Source of the DNA: Frigidibacter sp. ROC022
GTDB taxonomy: Bacteria; Pseudomonadota; Alphaproteobacteria; Rhodobacterales; Rhodobacteraceae
Assembly (NCBI RefSeq): GCF_024723735.1
Contig: NZ_JANQDU010000004.1
Location: forward strand, 62,001-126,000
Length of the DNA stretch: 64,000 bases
Reading direction: 5' to 3'
The translations under genes were made by a program, and so were the position numbers. This document shows, in pieces, positions 1 to 8,999 of this stretch (its first letter is position 1; every line of letters begins with the position of its first letter). The notes under the pieces are model-generated. The model saw nothing but the letters and a program-made list of their open reading frames with translations, ran no database searches and was not told the DNA's origin.

Positions 1-506
1 ATGGCCGTCACTTTCTCATGTCCGAGCGAAATCCGCACTGCAATTTCGACACTGTTGGATGCCCATGGAGCTCTCGCAATTCGATCCGGCGGAGTATTCC
101 CCCCAATACATCGCCCCGTGATCCGGAACGCAAGGATCGCGCCCTGGATCGCTCGTAAATCGCGCCTTTCGTGGCACGACATTGGGCACAGGCGTCCAAA
201 GAAAGCTTGGAGAGCACGAAATTCGCAATGGCGGGTCGGCAGGCGCCCGGTAACTCTTCCCGCCAATTGCCGACGTCAACCACTATTACCTGACCTTCCA
301 TCGAAGAACCGGATATCTCGGCCATTTTCCGGCCTCCCAAGCTGGGTCATCGGCGGATTCCTGATCTAATTCAGCTGGCCCTCCCGAGACCTTGACTCCG
401 GAAATCAGCCGCGGACATAAGGCGGCGCTCCGCCGGTTGCTCTACGAACTGCGTCTGGTTTCCGACCGAGGGCTGTCTGAAATGGCAACAAGGGCATCTA
501 CACGAC
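1..506. other. no supported gene before the first glycosyltransferase
   Basis: I see no gene I can support here. Open frames exist on both strands (for example a 110-codon frame on the minus strand at 8-340), but none shows a recognisable motif, ribosome binding site or domain, and frames of this size arise by chance in high-GC DNA. The stretch could hold the end of a decayed gene or a promoter region for the glycosyltransferase that starts at 507. Confidence 0.4.
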
Positions 507-1346
507 ATGGTGCGGTTTTCGGTCATCACGGCCACCTACAATCTGATTGATTGCGATCGCATAGACAGCTTCCGGAAGGCGGTTGCCTCGGTCAGGGCTC
601 AGACCCATGCCGACATCGAGCATATCGTGGTTGACGGCGCTTCGACGGATGGAACTGCCGAGCTTCTGAACCGGATGTTCGCAGACGGGGAATTCGACAT
701 CCTGATCTCGGAACCCGATCAGGGAGTCTATGATGCGATGAACCGCGGGGTGGACGCGGCGAGCGGCGATTTCGTTCTCTTTCTCAACTCTGACGATTCC
801 TATCATGACCCGAACGGGCTGTCGGATCTGGCCCGGCACTCCGCCGCGGATTTCATTGCCAGCCCGGTCGTCACCCGAAGCGAACGGGGTGACAGGATTC
901 TTGCCGTCAGCAAGGGCTTTGCAAGAGTGCTGCTGACGATGCCGTTCAATCATCAGGGTCTCGCGGTGCGTCGCGAGTTGTTCCACCGGCTCGACGGCTT
1001 CGATCTGGCGTTCAGGATCGGGGCGGATTACGACTTCATCCTTCGGATGCTGATGTCGGGGGCCAGAGGGGCGCGGACCTGCAAGCCTTTCGTGACCTAT
1101 CTTGAAGGGGGGCTATCGTCGGACAGGACGCGCGCTATGGCCGACGGCGTAGCGGTCTGGCTGAAAAACTACTCGGCACATGCCGACCTTTCCCGCGCGG
1201 AATGGGAAAGCGCGATGGCCCGCCGAATTGTCCCGGTGAAACTCTGTCGTGCGATGCTCCTGGACGCCAGCCTGCCGTTTGTCATTCGGCGCAGCGCCCT
1301 GGTGCAGCTGGGACGTGCAATGCTCAAGGGCAGCGGCAACCCCTGA
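507..1346 (+). CDS. glycosyltransferase family 2 protein
   Basis: The 279-residue protein has the GT-A fold signature of family 2 glycosyltransferases. It opens with FSVITATYN, followed by DGASTDGT (nucleotide-binding Asp) and LNSDDSY, where SDD is the DxD-type metal/nucleotide site. The later PFNHQG is typical of GT2 enzymes that act on lipid-linked sugars for exopolysaccharide or capsule. No transmembrane segment is visible, so it is probably a cytoplasmic or membrane-associated enzyme using a nucleotide sugar. Acceptor and sugar cannot be told from sequence. It converges on a sulfotransferase gene 48 bases downstream, which suggests that both modify a surface glycan, but this is inference. 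Confidence 0.88.
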   Translation: MVRFSVITATYNLIDCDRIDSFRKAVASVRAQTHADIEHIVVDGASTDGTAELLNRMFADGEFDILISEPDQGVYDAMNRGVDAASGDFVLFLNSDDSYHDPNGLSDLARHSAADFIASPVVTRSERGDRILAVSKGFARVLLTMPFNHQGLAVRRELFHRLDGFDLAFRIGADYDFILRMLMSGARGARTCKPFVTYLEGGLSSDRTRAMADGVAVWLKNYSAHADLSRAEWESAMARRIVPVKLCRAMLLDASLPFVIRRSALVQLGRAMLKGSGNP

Positions 1347-1394
1347 TTCAGGGACGGATATCCGCGAAGCTCGATTTGCGCCGAAGCAGATGAC

Positions 1395-2345
1395 TTAGCG
1401 CCGCGCAAAGCGATGACGTCCGGTACGTCCCGCCTTCGTGCTCAATGCATAGGGTTCGATCAGGTGATAGAGCCGGGAGGTCCCAAGGAACCATGCATCG
1501 CTCCAATGCCGCTCACCATCGCGCGAAAGACCGTCGAGCAGGGTGCCTCGATCATAGCCCATGAAGCCAAGGTTCTTGTCGCCCAACTGCGCGAGATACC
1601 GCGCCGCCCACCGTCGGCGCAGCTCGCCGCCGAAACCGGTCTTCCACAGCCCGGTGGGTTGGGTCGCGGTGCCTGCATATCTGGCCTGTCCGGTCTGGTC
1701 CCCCATCCGGGACAGAATTTTCGGCGGTTTCTGGAAATATGCCGGGTCATAGCTGGCCCCGAAATGAGCAAACACCGCGGGCCAGGTTTCTTCCGGCCGG
1801 GCAACGAGGTCTTCGTAGCGCACGGCCATCACGTTCGAATGGCCAGCGAACTGGCGAGCGGTTGCGATCAACGCGGGTAGGCCGAGATACAGGTCGTAGT
1901 GGTAGAAATGTGCTTTCCAGCGCCCGCGGCCCCAAGTCCGGTTCATCGACGCCACGATCGAGAGCGGATTGCGCCAGAGAAACAGAACCGGTGCGTCGGG
2001 GAAGGTCGTGACGATCTCGCGGGAAAACAACGCATTCCGGGGGGTCTTCTCGAGGAACGTCTGGCCGGGCCCGACAAAATTGGAAAACAGCTTCTCCGCC
2101 GCCGCACGCAGCGCCTCGCGCCAGGCGTGTTCGCCGTCGTCGAGCCGGGCCAGCACGTCGTCGAGCCCGGCCCGTACGTGATCATAGGCGAAATCGGCCA
2201 GCGGCGCATCGCCAGAGCGGATGCCGAACAGCGCCGGCAGGAGCCATGTTTCCGGGGTGGTGGCGATTTCAGGCGCGGCGGAAAGCACCCGTTGGGCATA
2301 GGTCGAGCCGGAGCGCGGCAGCGAGAATATGAAGCCGATGGGCAT
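1395..2345 (-). CDS. sulfotransferase family protein
   Basis: This 316-residue protein begins with FIFSLPRSGSTYAQRVL, the 5'-phosphosulfate-binding loop of PAPS-dependent sulfotransferases. A plausible 3'-phosphate-binding segment, FLWRNPLSIVASMNR, lies near residue 125. It should transfer sulfate from PAPS to a hydroxyl or amine on a carbohydrate or other acceptor in the cytoplasm. The ATG at 2345 gives the phosphate loop directly at the N-terminus, as in relatives. It converges with the GT2 gene at 507-1346. Sulfation of a surface polysaccharide is a reasonable guess, but the acceptor is unknown. Confidence 0.85.
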   Translation of the reverse strand: MPIGFIFSLPRSGSTYAQRVLSAAPEIATTPETWLLPALFGIRSGDAPLADFAYDHVRAGLDDVLARLDDGEHAWREALRAAAEKLFSNFVGPGQTFLEKTPRNALFSREIVTTFPDAPVLFLWRNPLSIVASMNRTWGRGRWKAHFYHYDLYLGLPALIATARQFAGHSNVMAVRYEDLVARPEETWPAVFAHFGASYDPAYFQKPPKILSRMGDQTGQARYAGTATQPTGLWKTGFGGELRRRWAARYLAQLGDKNLGFMGYDRGTLLDGLSRDGERHWSDAWFLGTSRLYHLIEPYALSTKAGRTGRHRFARR

Positions 2346-2739
2346 AGGGGGGCGTCCTTTGGCAACCAGGGTAGAGGAGGCGTGCAGACTTCGTCAAAGT
2401 GACCCGCCACGATCGGTTCGCGGCGGCACTTCTGCGCCGATGGACCGTGTGTGTTCAAGAGCCGGGACCGTCGGCGTGCGATCAATCCCGCAGCCTTTGA
2501 CGCCTTCCGCAAGGCCGCTACGCATTGAATAGCCGAGGGTTGTCGAGAATATGATCCCGGCGGGGGCAAATCCCGTTGGCCTCGCCCGGAACTGTCGAAG
2601 CTGGCTGATTGACAACCCCGTGATTCCACGGTCTCCCTCTTCCGGCCAAGCGGTTTCCGAGTGAAACCGGCGAACAACAAGAAGCCACTTAGACGTTGAT
2701 CCCGCATTCTTCCTTCCTTCGGAATCTCAGGTGTCCGCA
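2346..2739. other. intergenic region between divergent sulfotransferase and MFS genes
   Basis: These roughly 390 bases separate two divergent genes and should contain both promoters. I find no convincing operator or RNA. Short open frames here lack motifs. Confidence 0.4.
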
Positions 2740-4011
2740 ATGATCCGGTTGCCCGATTTCAGCGGCGCGCGGCGTGCCCTCGGGCCGGGGCCGTTCCGGA
2801 TCTACACGGTCGGCAATGTCACCTCGCTGATCGGGACCTGGATGCAGCGGATTTCGGTCGGCTACCTGACCTGGGAAATGACCCATTCTGCCACCTGGCT
2901 GGGGCTGATGGCCTTTGCCGATCTCTTCCCGACGGTCATCATCGGTCCCTTTGCGGGGGTCGCCGCCGACCGGTGGAGCCGCCAGCAGGTGTTGCGGATC
3001 ACCCAGTTCCTGGGCCTTGTGCAGGCCCTGTCGCTGGCTGTGCTGCATATGATGGGCCTGCTCAGCGTCGGCCTGCTGCTGGTCATCACGCTGGCTCTGG
3101 GCATCATCGCGGCCTTCGCGCAGCCGTCGCGGCTTGCATTGATTTCTTCGATGGTCCCGCGCGAGCTGGTGGCCTCGGCGGTGGCGGTCAATGCGATCTC
3201 GTTCAATCTTGCGCGGTTCCTTGGGCCGGCGGTGGCGGGAGTCCTGATCTCGACCTTCAGCGTCTCGGCGGCCTTCGCGGTGAATGCGCTGACCTATGCG
3301 GTGTTCATCTGGGCGCTGGCGCGTCTGCCTGACCTGCCGACCGGGCGCAGCAAGGCACCGGGAAGCTTCTGGGCCGATCTGTTTTCCGGGTTTGGGTATA
3401 TCCGGCGGGAACGGGCGGCGGCCGAGGTGTTGCTGGCCATGGCCGTGTCGGGAATTGCTGCCCGCCCGGTGATCGAGCTGATGCCGGGCTTCGCGGGGCA
3501 GGTCTTCGACCGTGGCGCGGCGGGGCTGGCGGCACTGACCTCGGCGATCGGTATCGGTGCGATGCTGGGCGGAGCCTGGATGGCGGCACGGCCGCCGGGA
3601 AGCCCGCTGGCCCGGCCAATGGTGCTGGCCGGGCTGATTTCGGCCCTTGGCGTGGTCGCGTTTGCCTGCGCGTTCAACTTCTTCCTGGCGCTGGTGGTGA
3701 TCGCGCTGGTCGGCGGCTGCTGGGTGGTCGCGGGGATCACCGCGCAAACCCTGTTGCAACTTGGGGTCGCCAGCGAGGTGCGGGGCAGGGTGCTGGCGAT
3801 CTACGGTCTGATCCTCAAGGCCAGCCCGGCGCTCGGGGCCTTGGCGACGGGCAGCCTGGCCGATGTCCTGGGGTTGCGGTTCAGCGTGGCCGGGGCTGCA
3901 ATTCTTGCCAGTCTCTACATGGCCTATCTGCTGCTGCGGGTGCGGCAGCGCTTCGCCGGGCTCGAACCGGAGCCGCAGCCCGATCAGGCCAGGACCGGCA
4001 CACGCCGCTGA
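2740..4011 (+). CDS. MFS transporter (EntS/MFS_3-like exporter)
   Basis: This is a roughly 423-residue protein of about twelve hydrophobic segments, matching the MFS_3/EntS-type exporters. It has the conserved start GNVTSLIGTWMQRISVGYL and the cytoplasmic loop DRWSRQQVLR between helices 2 and 3, the equivalent of the MFS A motif. It should be an inner-membrane, proton-coupled efflux carrier of unknown substrate. I chose the ATG at 2740 because AGGTG lies six bases before it; a GTG nine bases upstream (2731) is in frame and possible. A second member of the same subfamily lies at 43462-45102. Confidence 0.87.
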   Translation: MIRLPDFSGARRALGPGPFRIYTVGNVTSLIGTWMQRISVGYLTWEMTHSATWLGLMAFADLFPTVIIGPFAGVAADRWSRQQVLRITQFLGLVQALSLAVLHMMGLLSVGLLLVITLALGIIAAFAQPSRLALISSMVPRELVASAVAVNAISFNLARFLGPAVAGVLISTFSVSAAFAVNALTYAVFIWALARLPDLPTGRSKAPGSFWADLFSGFGYIRRERAAAEVLLAMAVSGIAARPVIELMPGFAGQVFDRGAAGLAALTSAIGIGAMLGGAWMAARPPGSPLARPMVLAGLISALGVVAFACAFNFFLALVVIALVGGCWVVAGITAQTLLQLGVASEVRGRVLAIYGLILKASPALGALATGSLADVLGLRFSVAGAAILASLYMAYLLLRVRQRFAGLEPEPQPDQARTGTRR

Positions 4012-4265
4012 TCTGACGTCGTGGTGCCGGCCGGGCTCCGCACACTATGCTCAAGATACGCAGTCGTTGCTATGAATGCGGGCGCCGCATGCCTGCGCCT
4101 CGATGGTTATCGTCATCACGCCACACCGCAATCAGACTTCGGCCCCGGTCTCCCACCGGCCCCGGCTGCTGCCCGGCGTTCACAGGCCCCTGAATTCCGT
4201 GCTACCCATCTGCGTAGCGTCCCGCGGAGGGCCGCGGATGGAGAACCGACCGGACTGCATTCGAT

Positions 4266-5153
4266 ATGGACAAGCTTTCCGTCATGCGGGCCTTCCGCCG
4301 CATCGTCGAACGCGGCAGTTTCGCGCGTGCGGCCGAGGATCTCGGCGTCTCGCCGGCGCTGCTGAGCCGCGAGATCAAGCTGCTCGAAGAGAGTCTCGGC
4401 AGCACCCTTCTGACACGCACGACCCGCTCCATGTCGCTGACCGATGCCGGGCGGCTCTACTACGACGAGGCCAGCGGCATCCTCGATGCCGTGGCCGGGG
4501 TCGAAGCCCGCATCCGCGACTGGGCCGGGGCAGTGCGGGGCCATCTGAAGGTGAACGCGCCGACCTCCTTCGGGCAGTCGGTGATCGCTCCCATGCTGCC
4601 CGCCTTTCTCGAGGCCCATCCCGATCTGAGACTGACGCTGTCGCTCGACGACCGCGTGGTGGACATGGTCGAAGGCGGGTTCGACCTGTCGATCCGCATC
4701 CGGGCCGAGATGCCGGATTCGGCGCTGGTGGCGCGCAGGATCGCCACCACGCGGCAACGGCTCTTCGCCGCGCCTTCCTATCTGGAGCACGCCGGCACGC
4801 CGCTGAGGCCCGAAGACATTCCGCGCCACCGGATCGTCGGCTTTCTCTACGCGAACCACCTGACCTGCTGGAGCCTGCACGGGCCCGAGGGCACGATCAC
4901 GCTCGATCTCGATCCGCCGGTCCGGGTGGGTAGCAGCCTTGCCCTGCGCGACCTGCTGATCGCCGGCCAAGGCATCGGCACGCTTCCCGATTTCGTCTCG
5001 TCCGAGGCCGAGGCGCGCGGCGATCTGGTGCGCGTCCTGCCCGCATGGGAACTGCCCGCGCCGGGCGTCTTCGCCGTCACCGCTTCGCGGCTGGGCATGG
5101 ACGCGAAGGTCACTGCGTTCCTCAATCACCTGCGTACGGCGCTCACGGCCTGA
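4266..5153 (+). CDS. LysR family transcriptional regulator
   Basis: The 295-residue protein has an N-terminal winged helix-turn-helix (residues 1-60: RIVERGSFARAAEDLGVSPALLS, then the linker helix) and a periplasmic-binding-like effector domain starting near residue 90. Such LTTRs bind T-N11-A palindromes and respond to a small ligand. It reads the same way as wrbA. A perfect palindrome of the right form lies immediately after its stop codon, so control of wrbA and the genes after it is likely. The inducer is unknown; quinones or electrophiles would fit a WrbA target, but that is inference. Confidence 0.93.
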   Translation: MDKLSVMRAFRRIVERGSFARAAEDLGVSPALLSREIKLLEESLGSTLLTRTTRSMSLTDAGRLYYDEASGILDAVAGVEARIRDWAGAVRGHLKVNAPTSFGQSVIAPMLPAFLEAHPDLRLTLSLDDRVVDMVEGGFDLSIRIRAEMPDSALVARRIATTRQRLFAAPSYLEHAGTPLRPEDIPRHRIVGFLYANHLTCWSLHGPEGTITLDLDPPVRVGSSLALRDLLIAGQGIGTLPDFVSSEAEARGDLVRVLPAWELPAPGVFAVTASRLGMDAKVTAFLNHLRTALTA

Positions 5154-5178
5154 CATTCTTGACCATGCGTAAAGAATG
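5154..5178 (+). promoter_or_regulatory. LysR-type binding box upstream of wrbA
   Basis: The sequence CATTCTT, eleven bases, then AAGAATG is a perfect 7-bp inverted repeat with the T-N11-A spacing expected of LTTR operators. It starts at the base after the lysR stop codon and lies about 80 bases before the wrbA ATG. The location argues that the adjacent LysR protein binds here. An accidental palindrome is possible but unlikely. Confidence 0.6.
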
Positions 5179-5258
5179 AAGTGAGGGCGGGCCGGTTTTT
5201 CCGGCCGCCCGCATCCCCGATCCTCCCGGCATCAGAACCGACAGCCCGAGAGGATCCC

Positions 5259-5882
5259 ATGACCCGCGTTCTCGTTCTCTACTATTCCAGCTATGGCCAT
5301 GTCCGCGCGCTCGCACAGGCCGAGGCCGAAGGCGCCCGCAGCGTCCCCGGAACCCACGTCGATCTGCGCCGTGTCCCCGAAACCGTTCCCGAAGAGATCC
5401 GCGCCAAGGCCGGTTTCGTCGCGGACGACACACCGGTCGCGTCGCCCGCGGATCTCGAAGCCTACGACGCCATCATCTTCGGGACGCCCACCCTGTTCGG
5501 CATGATGGCCGGGCAGATGAAATCCTTCCTCGATCAGGCCGGCGGGCTCTGGGCGCGGAACGCGCTGGTCGGCAAGGTGGCTGCGGTCTTCGCCTCTACC
5601 GGCTCGCAGCACGGCGGCCACGAAGCAACGCTGCTGTCCACCCAGATCCCGCTCCAGCATTTCGGGATGCTCATCGCCGGCATGCCCTACTCCTTCGCCG
5701 GCCAGACGACGGCCGACGGGATCGTCGGTGGCGCACCCTATGGCGCGGGCACCATCGCCGGCGCCGATGGCTCGCGCGTGCCCACCGAGACCGACCTCGC
5801 CGGCGCGCGATTCCAGGGGGCGCATGTCGCGCGGATCGCCGCCCGGCTGGCTGACGCCAATCCGCTGGCGGAGGCCGCCTGA
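5259..5882 (+). CDS. wrbA: NAD(P)H:quinone oxidoreductase, WrbA type
   Basis: The 207-residue flavodoxin-like protein starts [12 protein letters not shown], the FMN phosphate-binding loop of WrbA. It continues with [20 protein letters not shown] and [15 protein letters not shown], both diagnostic of the WrbA family, and ends at the usual length of about 200. WrbA is a tetrameric cytoplasmic FMN enzyme that reduces quinones by two electrons and so limits semiquinone stress. The ATG at 5259 is chosen because an in-frame start at 5181 would add 26 residues without similarity. A LysR gene and its likely operator lie directly upstream. Confidence 0.93.
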   Translation: MTRVLVLYYSSYGHVRALAQAEAEGARSVPGTHVDLRRVPETVPEEIRAKAGFVADDTPVASPADLEAYDAIIFGTPTLFGMMAGQMKSFLDQAGGLWARNALVGKVAAVFASTGSQHGGHEATLLSTQIPLQHFGMLIAGMPYSFAGQTTADGIVGGAPYGAGTIAGADGSRVPTETDLAGARFQGAHVARIAARLADANPLAEAA

Positions 5883-6034
5883 CGGCCCTCGCCGGGCGAT
5901 GCGCCCGCGCGCCGCGCCCGGTCCCCGCTCCGGCCCCGGTATCCGCGACAGGGGCCACGCATCGTCAACCGCGCGAGGATCCGGCCGCTTGACCGCGCAC
6001 CACCCTCCGCGCCTGCCAATGAAAGGAGATACCG

Positions 6035-6187
6035 ATGACATTCACGATCTTCCGTCGCAAGGATCGGCTACGCCGCCAACTGGCCCGTCGCAGCCTCGCG
6101 CCCGATCTTTCGCCCCACCTGATGCGCGACATCGGGCTCGAACCGTTGCCCGAACGCACGCGCCTGTCTCTTCCCGACTTCAGATAG
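6035..6187 (+). CDS. DUF1127-like small basic protein
   Basis: This 50-residue basic peptide has a strong ribosome binding site (AAAGGAG seven bases before the ATG). Its central segment LSPHLMRDIGLEP matches the DUF1127 hallmark, in which an Arg-rich helix is followed by LxDIGL. In alphaproteobacteria such peptides have been linked to RNA binding, sRNA turnover and phosphate or stress metabolism. It sits 152 bases after wrbA and 22 bases before the kinase gene, probably in one transcript. The Arg-rich domain is shorter than usual, so assignment is by motif only. Confidence 0.7.
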   Translation: MTFTIFRRKDRLRRQLARRSLAPDLSPHLMRDIGLEPLPERTRLSLPDFR

Positions 6188-6209
6188 GCCAACGCCCAGG
6201 AGGCGCGTC

Positions 6210-6704
6210 ATGCCCGACAAATCGCCGGTCCTTCACATGCTGTGCGGCAAGATCGCCGCCGGCAAGTCCACGTTGGCGGCTCGGCTCGGAGACCTGCCCG
6301 GAACCGTCCGGATATCGGAGGACGACTGGCTGCACGCGCTCTATTCCGACGAGCTGCGCGGATTGGAGGATTACGCCCGGTGTTCCTCGAAGCTGCGGCG
6401 GATCATGGGTGCCCATGTCGCCGGATTGCTTGGCGCGGGATGTTCGGTCGTTCTCGATTTTCCGGCGAACACCGTCGAGCAACGCCGCTGGATGCGCGGC
6501 ATACTGGAGAGCACGGCCGCCTCTGGCCAGCTTCACCTGCTCGATACACCCGACGCGGTCTGCCTCGCGAGGTTGAGCGAGCGCAACGGTCGAGGCGACC
6601 ACCCGTTCAAGGTCACCGAGGCCCAGTTCCGCCAGTTCTCCGGTCACTTCGCGGCGCCATCACCGGACGAAGGCTTGCCCATCGTCCGTCATCGCGGCGG
6701 CTGA
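6210..6704 (+). CDS. P-loop (AAA/zeta-toxin-like) kinase
   Basis: The 164-residue protein has a Walker A GKIAAGKST at residues 13-21, followed by ISEDDWLHALY, a likely acidic/substrate loop, and VVLDFPAN, a Walker B-like strand. This is the small P-loop kinase fold shared by chloramphenicol phosphotransferase-like and zeta-like ATPases. Substrate is unknown. The start has an AGGAGG ribosome site six bases upstream. It lies between the DUF1127 peptide and an EamA exporter, all on one strand. A decayed relative of similar fold lies at 17492-18008. Confidence 0.82.
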   Translation: MPDKSPVLHMLCGKIAAGKSTLAARLGDLPGTVRISEDDWLHALYSDELRGLEDYARCSSKLRRIMGAHVAGLLGAGCSVVLDFPANTVEQRRWMRGILESTAASGQLHLLDTPDAVCLARLSERNGRGDHPFKVTEAQFRQFSGHFAAPSPDEGLPIVRHRGG

Positions 6705-6787
6705 CGTTCCCGAACCCGAGAGTGCCGGGAGGCGGGAACCCGGGTCGGCCCTCACTTCCTTCCCAATTCCCGAAAGCGAGAAACCCG

Positions 6788-7687
6788 ATGTCACGCACCT
6801 TCGATATCCTCCTCACCGCGCTCGCCCCGGCGGTCTGGGGCAGCACCTATCTCGTCACCACCGAGACGCTGCCCACGGGCTACCCCGTGACCCTCGCGGC
6901 GCTCCGCGCCTTGCCGGCAGGGCTCTTGCTGCTCGCGGTCACGCGATGTCTGCCGCCACGCGCGTGGCTGGGCCGCAGCTTCCTGCTCGGCAGTCTCAAC
7001 TTCGCGGTCTTCTGGGCGCTCCTATTCGTGGCCGCCTATCGGTTGCCCGGCGGGATCGCGGCAACGCTGGGTGCGATACAGGCGATGATGGTCATCTTCA
7101 TGGCGCGCGGATGGCTCGGCACCCCGATACGCGCCGGGGCCGTCGCCGCGGCGGCGACGGGCGTCCTCGGCGTGGCGCTGCTGCTGGTCGGCCCGGAAGC
7201 GCGGCTCGACCCCGTCGGCATCGCTGCCGGCCTGGGCGGAGCCGCTTCCATGGCGGCGGGCACGGTTCTAAGCCGGAAATGGCAACCGCCCGTCTCGGCT
7301 CTCGGCTTCGCAGGCTGGCAACTGACGGCCGGCGGGTTGATCCTGCTGCCGCTGGCCCTGGTTCTGGAACCGCCGCTGCCGCCGCTGTCGGTCGGCAACC
7401 TTTTCGGCCTCGCCTGGCTTGGTCTTGTCGGCGCCGCCGCGACCTATGCGCTTTGGTTCCGGGGCGTCGCAAGGCTGGAGCCCGGGGCGGTCTCGATCCT
7501 GGGCATGATGAGCCCGGTGACGGCGGTGGCGCTCGGCTGGGTCTGGCTCGACCAATCCCTGTCGCCGATCCAGATCATCGGCGCCGTGATCGTCCTTGGT
7601 TCGGTCTGGGCAGGCCAGCGCGTCAACCGCCCGAATGGCGATCCCCACATTGCGCATCCGGTCGCGGCACGGGCAAGACCCGCCTGA
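6788..7687 (+). CDS. EamA/DMT family transporter
   Basis: This 299-residue membrane protein shows about ten hydrophobic helices in two EamA repeats. It has the start LAPAVWGSTYLVTTETLP and the second-repeat feature GLVGAAATYALWFRGVARLEPG, typical of YedA/RhtA-like exporters of the drug/metabolite superfamily. It probably exports an amino acid or other small metabolite. The ATG at 6788 is chosen because the longer open frame upstream overlaps the kinase gene out of frame and has no similarity. It is the last gene of the wrbA group. Confidence 0.9.
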   Translation: MSRTFDILLTALAPAVWGSTYLVTTETLPTGYPVTLAALRALPAGLLLLAVTRCLPPRAWLGRSFLLGSLNFAVFWALLFVAAYRLPGGIAATLGAIQAMMVIFMARGWLGTPIRAGAVAAAATGVLGVALLLVGPEARLDPVGIAAGLGGAASMAAGTVLSRKWQPPVSALGFAGWQLTAGGLILLPLALVLEPPLPPLSVGNLFGLAWLGLVGAAATYALWFRGVARLEPGAVSILGMMSPVTAVALGWVWLDQSLSPIQIIGAVIVLGSVWAGQRVNRPNGDPHIAHPVAARARPA

Positions 7688-7778
7688 TCGCCGCCGAAGG
7701 CTGGTCGAAGTCATGCCGGAACATGCACGGCAGGAGGCGGCGCCCGTGGCGACTCTGCGATCCGTTGCGCGCCGGACA

Positions 7779-7905
7779 GGTGAGCGGCCCGAAATCCTGT
7801 GCTCCGTGCAGTGACCTGTCGCAGCCGACCGAAACAGTCCGGCGCGCCAGGTGCATCACTTCACGCAACTATCCGGCATGGAATGCGTTGGCTGGGGCGG
7901 CAGGA
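7779..7905. repeat. 127-bp repeat copy 1, ending in tRNA-Gln 3' end (att-like)
   Basis: These 127 bases align without gaps to 18020-18146 with about 13 mismatches (roughly 90% identity). The right-hand 19 bases, GTTGGCTGGGGCGGCAGGA (7887-7905), are identical to the 3' end of the tRNA-Gln gene on the minus strand at 19892-19910, including its CCA. This is what an attachment-site core left by a tRNA-targeting integrative element looks like. No integrase gene is seen nearby. Confidence 0.75.
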
Positions 7906-8000
7906 CGCCTCGTCGGCCGCTTCTTTTCGATGAAGTTCCGACGGAAGCATGCCTTGGATGCGTATAGAGACAGAACTCAGAACAAGCCGAGGACCGCTCA

Positions 8001-8999
8001 ATGCCGAAAAAAGCAACGCAACACCGTCGCCGAGCGACACGATGCGGGATGCTTGCGCTTGCCCTGTTCGGCCCGACACTCGCTTGGTCACATGATGACG
8101 TCGATCATTGCGAGGCCGTGAAAGCCTCTGTGGAGGATGCAGGCTTTGCGGATCAGGTGACCGTCACCTGCGACGGCGACACGGCCTTCATCGTATCGGA
8201 TACCTATCCCGACCATGAGATGATGACTGGCATCGTCGGCACGAACGAGCAGATTCCGGTTCCCGCCAAGGATTACGCCGCGCCGATCCCGCTGGCGCCT
8301 GTTCTGGGCACGACGCCCCAGACCCGCGATGCGGCTCTGGGCGTGGCCGTGAACGGCGTGCCGATCTACGACTATACCGGCGGTGGCGAAATGACGGTGG
8401 AAGACCTCTACCACGCACAAACCCACCACGACACGCTGCTGACCCAGCAGCTTGATGCATGCGGCGGACATGCGGGGCGGGGCAACGACTACCACTATCA
8501 CGTCAAGCCGGTCTGCATGATCGAGCAGATGAAGAATGCCGGCGATGCCGCGATCATCGGCTGGGCCTATGACGGTTTTCCGATCTATGGCGACAACAAC
8601 CCCGACGGAACGCATATCGCGCTGGATGTTCTCGATGTCTGCAACGGGCAGCCCGACGCCACTTTCGGCTATCGCTATCATACCTCGGTTCAGGCCCCCT
8701 ATATCATTCAGTGCCTGATGGGGGAGGTTCCCGATATGCGCAACCTGCCGCGCGTCGCGCCGATGAAATCGGCAGGACTATTGGGTGGCGGTCAGGAATC
8801 GGGCGTGCCGCCCCGGGGCGGCGTGCAAGACCTCGTGTTCACACAAGACGCCGATGGCAGGCGCTCCATGGACTACACCTATGAGGGCGAGGCCTACTAC
8901 ATGCGCTACACGCCCGCAGAAACGCCGGACTGCTACGATTTCGAAACCCGCACCGTCACTGATGGCGGCCAGGTCAAGACAGGGGAATACTGCCGGTGA
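8001..8999 (+). CDS. secreted YHYH domain protein
   Basis: The 332-residue protein carries an N-terminal signal peptide (basic start, hydrophobic stretch, LAWS cleavage region). Near residue 160 it has GRGNDYHYHVKP, the motif that names the YHYH domain. GWAYDGFPIYGD and GYRYHTS follow, both conserved in the family, with several Cys residues suited to disulfides outside the cytoplasm. The function of YHYH proteins is not established. It starts 95 bases after the first tRNA-Gln repeat. The next gene, a PEBP pseudogene, overlaps its stop codon, so the two were once translationally coupled. Confidence 0.88.
   Translation: MPKKATQHRRRATRCGMLALALFGPTLAWSHDDVDHCEAVKASVEDAGFADQVTVTCDGDTAFIVSDTYPDHEMMTGIVGTNEQIPVPAKDYAAPIPLAPVLGTTPQTRDAALGVAVNGVPIYDYTGGGEMTVEDLYHAQTHHDTLLTQQLDACGGHAGRGNDYHYHVKPVCMIEQMKNAGDAAIIGWAYDGFPIYGDNNPDGTHIALDVLDVCNGQPDATFGYRYHTSVQAPYIIQCLMGEVPDMRNLPRVAPMKSAGLLGGGQESGVPPRGGVQDLVFTQDADGRRSMDYTYEGEAYYMRYTPAETPDCYDFETRTVTDGGQVKTGEYCR

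Noticed and set aside
2689-3759. Open frame of 356 codons antisense to the MFS gene
   Set aside because: Composition is dominated by Arg, Gln, His and Gly, as expected for the reverse frame of a membrane protein gene.
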